From Planctomycetota bacterium (GTDB taxonomy: Bacteria; Planctomycetota; UBA8108; UBA1146; JAJFFE01): 8,248 bases of DNA. Under the pieces are notes generated by a model that was given only the letters and a program-made list of their open reading frames with translations, made no database searches and was not told where the DNA came from. The position numbers and the translations under genes are program-made. The DNA is taken from contig JAGQRC010000038.1 in assembly GCA_020425835.1 (NCBI GenBank), positions 1,783 through 10,030 on the forward strand, in the 5' to 3' direction. The stretch's first letter is position 1; the number at the start of each line of letters is the position of its first letter. Below are positions 6,580 to 8,248 of this stretch, in pieces.

Positions 6580-7317
6580 TTGTTCCGCCCCACCCTTTTC
6601 CTGCTCGCGGCGTTGGGTCTGGCCCTCGTCTCTTGGGAGTTGAGTCTCCGTCGGACTCCGATGCTGGCCGAAGCGCGCTACGACTTCCACGCGCGCCGAG
6701 CAGAAGCGAGACTCGCCGACTTCCACGCGCAGCTCCACTTCGACCCGGAGCGTTGGAGGAGCGGGAGTCGCGTCCGGATCCCGTTGCTGATCCACGATGA
6801 CTGGATCCGGATCGACGTCGCCGGCTCGGCTCGAGCCGTGTCCGCCGTCTCGGTCGCGTTGGGGTCGCCCTCGCCTCCCGAGCACGCAACGGAACTCTCG
6901 ATCGAAGTCGAGACTCGCCCGCAGGCGATCTGGATCGACTCGGCCGACATGGAAGGGTTGGAGTCCGTCGTGGCGAGGTCGTACGTGTGGTCGGCCTCGG
7001 AGGTCTCGTTGATCCGCGCGGACGATGTGCTGTCGCCGGTCGATCCGCGCCGACGCGTGCTGGTCCGCGGCATCGCCGCTCTGTTCCTGGGGCTGGTCCT
7101 GGTGTCTTCCATCCGAGATCGACGCTGGAACTGGACGATCATCGTCGCCCCGGCCTGTCTCCTCCTCGTGCTCCCGTGGTCGACGGGTTTCGATCTCCAG
7201 CTCCCGCCACGCTACTTCCTGACCGCGGAGATCATCGCTCTGGCGATCGCTTCGATCGCGTTCGGCGGGCGCGCACGACGCGCGGATCCTCCGCTCGCTG
7301 CAGGAAGTCGCGACTGA
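6580..7317 (+). CDS. Hypothetical membrane protein with four predicted TM segments
   Basis: This protein has 245 residues if the TTG at 6580 is the start. It has an N-terminal hydrophobic segment (about 3-19, LFLLAALGLALVSW) and then a ~140-residue hydrophilic, strand-rich domain (about 25-158). Three C-terminal TM segments follow, at about 160-178, 186-203 and 213-230, and a short Arg-rich tail. The middle domain would face the outside if the first helix is a signal anchor; this is an inference. I do not recognise the family. A stop codon (TGA) lies directly before the TTG, so the frame cannot begin earlier. The next ATG, at 6661, would remove the first TM segment. The ribosome binding site is weak (GGAAACGAG at 6563-6571, about 8 nt before the start), so the start remains uncertain. 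The last 86 bp overlap the end of the oppositely directed methyltransferase gene. Confidence 0.65.
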   Translation: MFRPTLFLLAALGLALVSWELSLRRTPMLAEARYDFHARRAEARLADFHAQLHFDPERWRSGSRVRIPLLIHDDWIRIDVAGSARAVSAVSVALGSPSPPEHATELSIEVETRPQAIWIDSADMEGLESVVARSYVWSASEVSLIRADDVLSPVDPRRRVLVRGIAALFLGLVLVSSIRDRRWNWTIIVAPACLLLVLPWSTGFDLQLPPRYFLTAEIIALAIASIAFGGRARRADPPLAAGSRD

Positions 7318-7879
7318 GACGACTCCGCTCCTCGGTCGCCAAGCGGTAGGCGTCCATTCCCCGGGCGGCGCGCTGACGGGTGATCTCGTACAGGAGAATG
7401 CCCGCGGTGACCGAGAGATTGAGACTCTGGACCATACCGACGAGGGGGACGCTGACCCGTCGGCGAGCACGCGCGAGCGCGGGCTCGCTCAACCCGGTGT
7501 GCTCGTTGCCGATCCAGACTGCGGGCAACTCGCACGTCAGATCGACCTCGAAGATCGAGTCCGCGTCCTCCCCCGGGATCGTCGCGATCACCTCGTGTCC
7601 CGTCGCCTCGAGCCGATCGAGGCACTCCTCGCTCGAGCGATGGACCTCGAAGTCGAGCCACTTGTTGGCGGCGGTCGAGATGTCCGCTCCGAACTTGCGC
7701 GGATCGAACGGGACCTGTCGATCGAACACCAGCGCGACGTTCTGGAAGCCGAACGCTTCGCACGTGCGCATCACCGCGGCGATGTTCCCGGGGTCGTAGA
7801 CATCTTCGAGGACGACACATCCCCGCTGCCGCGCCTCGACGACCTGATCGATCCGCGCCCTGCGCTGCGGCGTCAGCAT
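7232..7879 (-). CDS. TrmH/SpoU-family RNA 2'-O-methyltransferase
   Basis: This 215-residue SPOUT-fold enzyme is predicted to transfer a methyl group from S-adenosylmethionine to a ribose 2'-OH of tRNA or rRNA in the cytoplasm. All three family motifs are present: motif 1, DPGNIAAVMRTCEAFG with N32 and R38; motif 2, WIGNEHTGLS with E126; and motif 3, VPLVGMVQSLNLSVTAGILLYE with S152 and N154. The spacing is as in TrmH. The short N-terminal helix (RRARIDQVVEARQ) and the C-terminal extension (RQRAARGMDAYRL onward) also resemble TrmH, which methylates G18 of tRNA. The target is not proven here, so no symbol is given. The start at 7879 is the Met directly before TPQRRARIDQ; the longer frame up to 8134 is antisense to the HD gene's real frame. 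The gene overlaps the upstream HD gene by 7 nt (ATGCTGA), with GGAG 11 nt upstream. Its very basic tail is encoded opposite the end of the membrane-protein gene. Confidence 0.9.
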   Translation of the reverse strand: MLTPQRRARIDQVVEARQRGCVVLEDVYDPGNIAAVMRTCEAFGFQNVALVFDRQVPFDPRKFGADISTAANKWLDFEVHRSSEECLDRLEATGHEVIATIPGEDADSIFEVDLTCELPAVWIGNEHTGLSEPALARARRRVSVPLVGMVQSLNLSVTAGILLYEITRQRAARGMDAYRLATEERSRLSRDFLQRAEDPRVVRARRTRSKRSPER

Positions 7880-8248
7880 TCGGAACCCGACTCCGTCGCG
7901 CCCGGGGATCGCATCCAGTCTCCGGCTTCGACCCTCCACACCGCGGCCGCGAGCTCGCGTCCCGCATCGGTCTTCAGGCGCTTGAGTATCGAGTCGGTCC
8001 ATTCCCGACCCGCGTCGTTCCCCGCGGCGACTCTCTCGCGGATCGCGAGCAGCAACTCGATGAGATCGGCGTCCTTGACGAGCTTCGACTCGAGTGTCTC
8101 TCCGCGCCGATACTCGCGGTGCAGTTCGGTCCACTCGTCCGCGAACGGCAGACCCCCGAGCTGATCGGCGAGGGCCCCTCCTTCATCGACCTGGACGTAG
8201 CGTTGCGCGAGGTGATGAAGGTCCGTGGTCCTCGTCTCCGGCGCGTCG
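7873..8248 (-). CDS. HD-domain phosphohydrolase, YfbR/HDDC2-like, C-terminal part (start outside window)
   Basis: The frame is open to the right edge. The 124 visible residues begin DAPETRTTDLHHLAQRYVQV and end at the TGA at 7875-7873. The stretch EWTELHREYRRGETLESKLVKDADLIELLLAI matches the C-terminal half of HD-domain 5'-deoxynucleotidases and related hydrolases of the HDDC2/YfbR group ('EY..G.S.EA..VKDAD..E'). The Asp in KDAD is the usual last metal ligand of the H...HD...D set. The first ligands, including the HD pair, must lie upstream outside the window. Such enzymes usually dephosphorylate nucleoside monophosphates, but the substrate cannot be read from this part. The gene is coupled by a 7-nt overlap to the TrmH-type methyltransferase, so both are made from one leftward mRNA. 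Its C-terminal tail (SPGATESGSEC) is polar and may be disordered. Confidence 0.78.
   Translation of the reverse strand, partial: DAPETRTTDLHHLAQRYVQVDEGGALADQLGGLPFADEWTELHREYRRGETLESKLVKDADLIELLLAIRERVAAGNDAGREWTDSILKRLKTDAGRELAAAVWRVEAGDWMRSPGATESGSEC

Noticed and set aside
5697..6593. N-terminal extension of the secreted protein by 299 codons (start at 6593)
   Set aside because: The extension is Arg/Ser/Gly-rich and not protein-like. A signal peptide with a ribosome binding site 4 nt upstream begins at 5696.
5776..6643. Frames at 5776-6264 (leftward) and 6125-6643 (rightward) as small genes in the gap
   Set aside because: Both are dominated by Arg, Ser and Gly, with no hydrophobic pattern, motif or convincing ribosome binding site.
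6271..7250. Two GCGATCGC octamers (6271-6278 and 7243-7250) as HIP1-like repeats
   Set aside because: Two copies in a GC-rich window full of CGATC words are not clearly above chance, and nothing else suggests a cyanobacterium.
7880..8134. N-terminal extension of the methyltransferase by 85 codons
   Set aside because: It lies in a different frame over the HD-hydrolase gene, is extremely Arg-rich, and TrmH-family proteins begin where the Met at 7879 does.

Overview
The window is a GC-rich stretch of bacterial chromosome, most likely from a member of the Planctomycetota. The best clue is the C-terminus of the large leftward secreted protein: two tandem 34-residue repeats with EF-hand-type calcium loops (DANDDGGFDISD and DANDDGGYDISD) and a Cys-containing tail. 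I associate this ending with planctomycetal secreted proteins. The assignment is an inference. I see no mobile element, CRISPR array, tRNA or rRNA.

Layout, left to right. (1) The 3' end of an unrecognised rightward gene (2-586), closed by a strong hairpin terminator (640-696). (2) A rightward two-gene unit. It encodes a signal-peptide outer-membrane beta-barrel protein of the 'MetA-pathway / transporter' type (804-1817), then a TudS/DUF523-YbgA/DUF1722 fusion protein (1814-2785) that starts inside the barrel gene's stop codon. (3) A perfect 13-bp hairpin (2818-2847) between convergent genes, with a T-rich tract only on the leftward side. (4) A leftward gene (5696-2877) for a 939-residue secreted modular protein: signal peptide, lectin-like beta-sandwich, two copies of a ~300-residue module, and a dockerin-like tail. 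(5) About 880 bp without a convincing gene (5697-6579). It holds a candidate leftward promoter, a cluster of inverted repeats, and a hairpin that could cover the secreted protein's ribosome binding site. (6) A rightward membrane protein with four predicted TM segments (6580-7317). (7) A leftward operon, partly outside the window, in which an HD-domain phosphohydrolase (8248-7873) overlaps a TrmH/SpoU-type RNA 2'-O-methyltransferase (7879-7232) by 7 nt. The methyltransferase gene overlaps the membrane-protein gene tail-to-tail by 86 bp.

Functionally the window is a mosaic of cell-envelope or secreted proteins and RNA/nucleotide-modifying housekeeping enzymes. The coupled genes (barrel with DUF523-DUF1722; HD hydrolase with methyltransferase) are the only clear cooperative units. 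I did not find a complete new defence, mobile or biosynthetic system. The most promising unexplained items are the duplicated extracellular module and the long structured leader in front of it.
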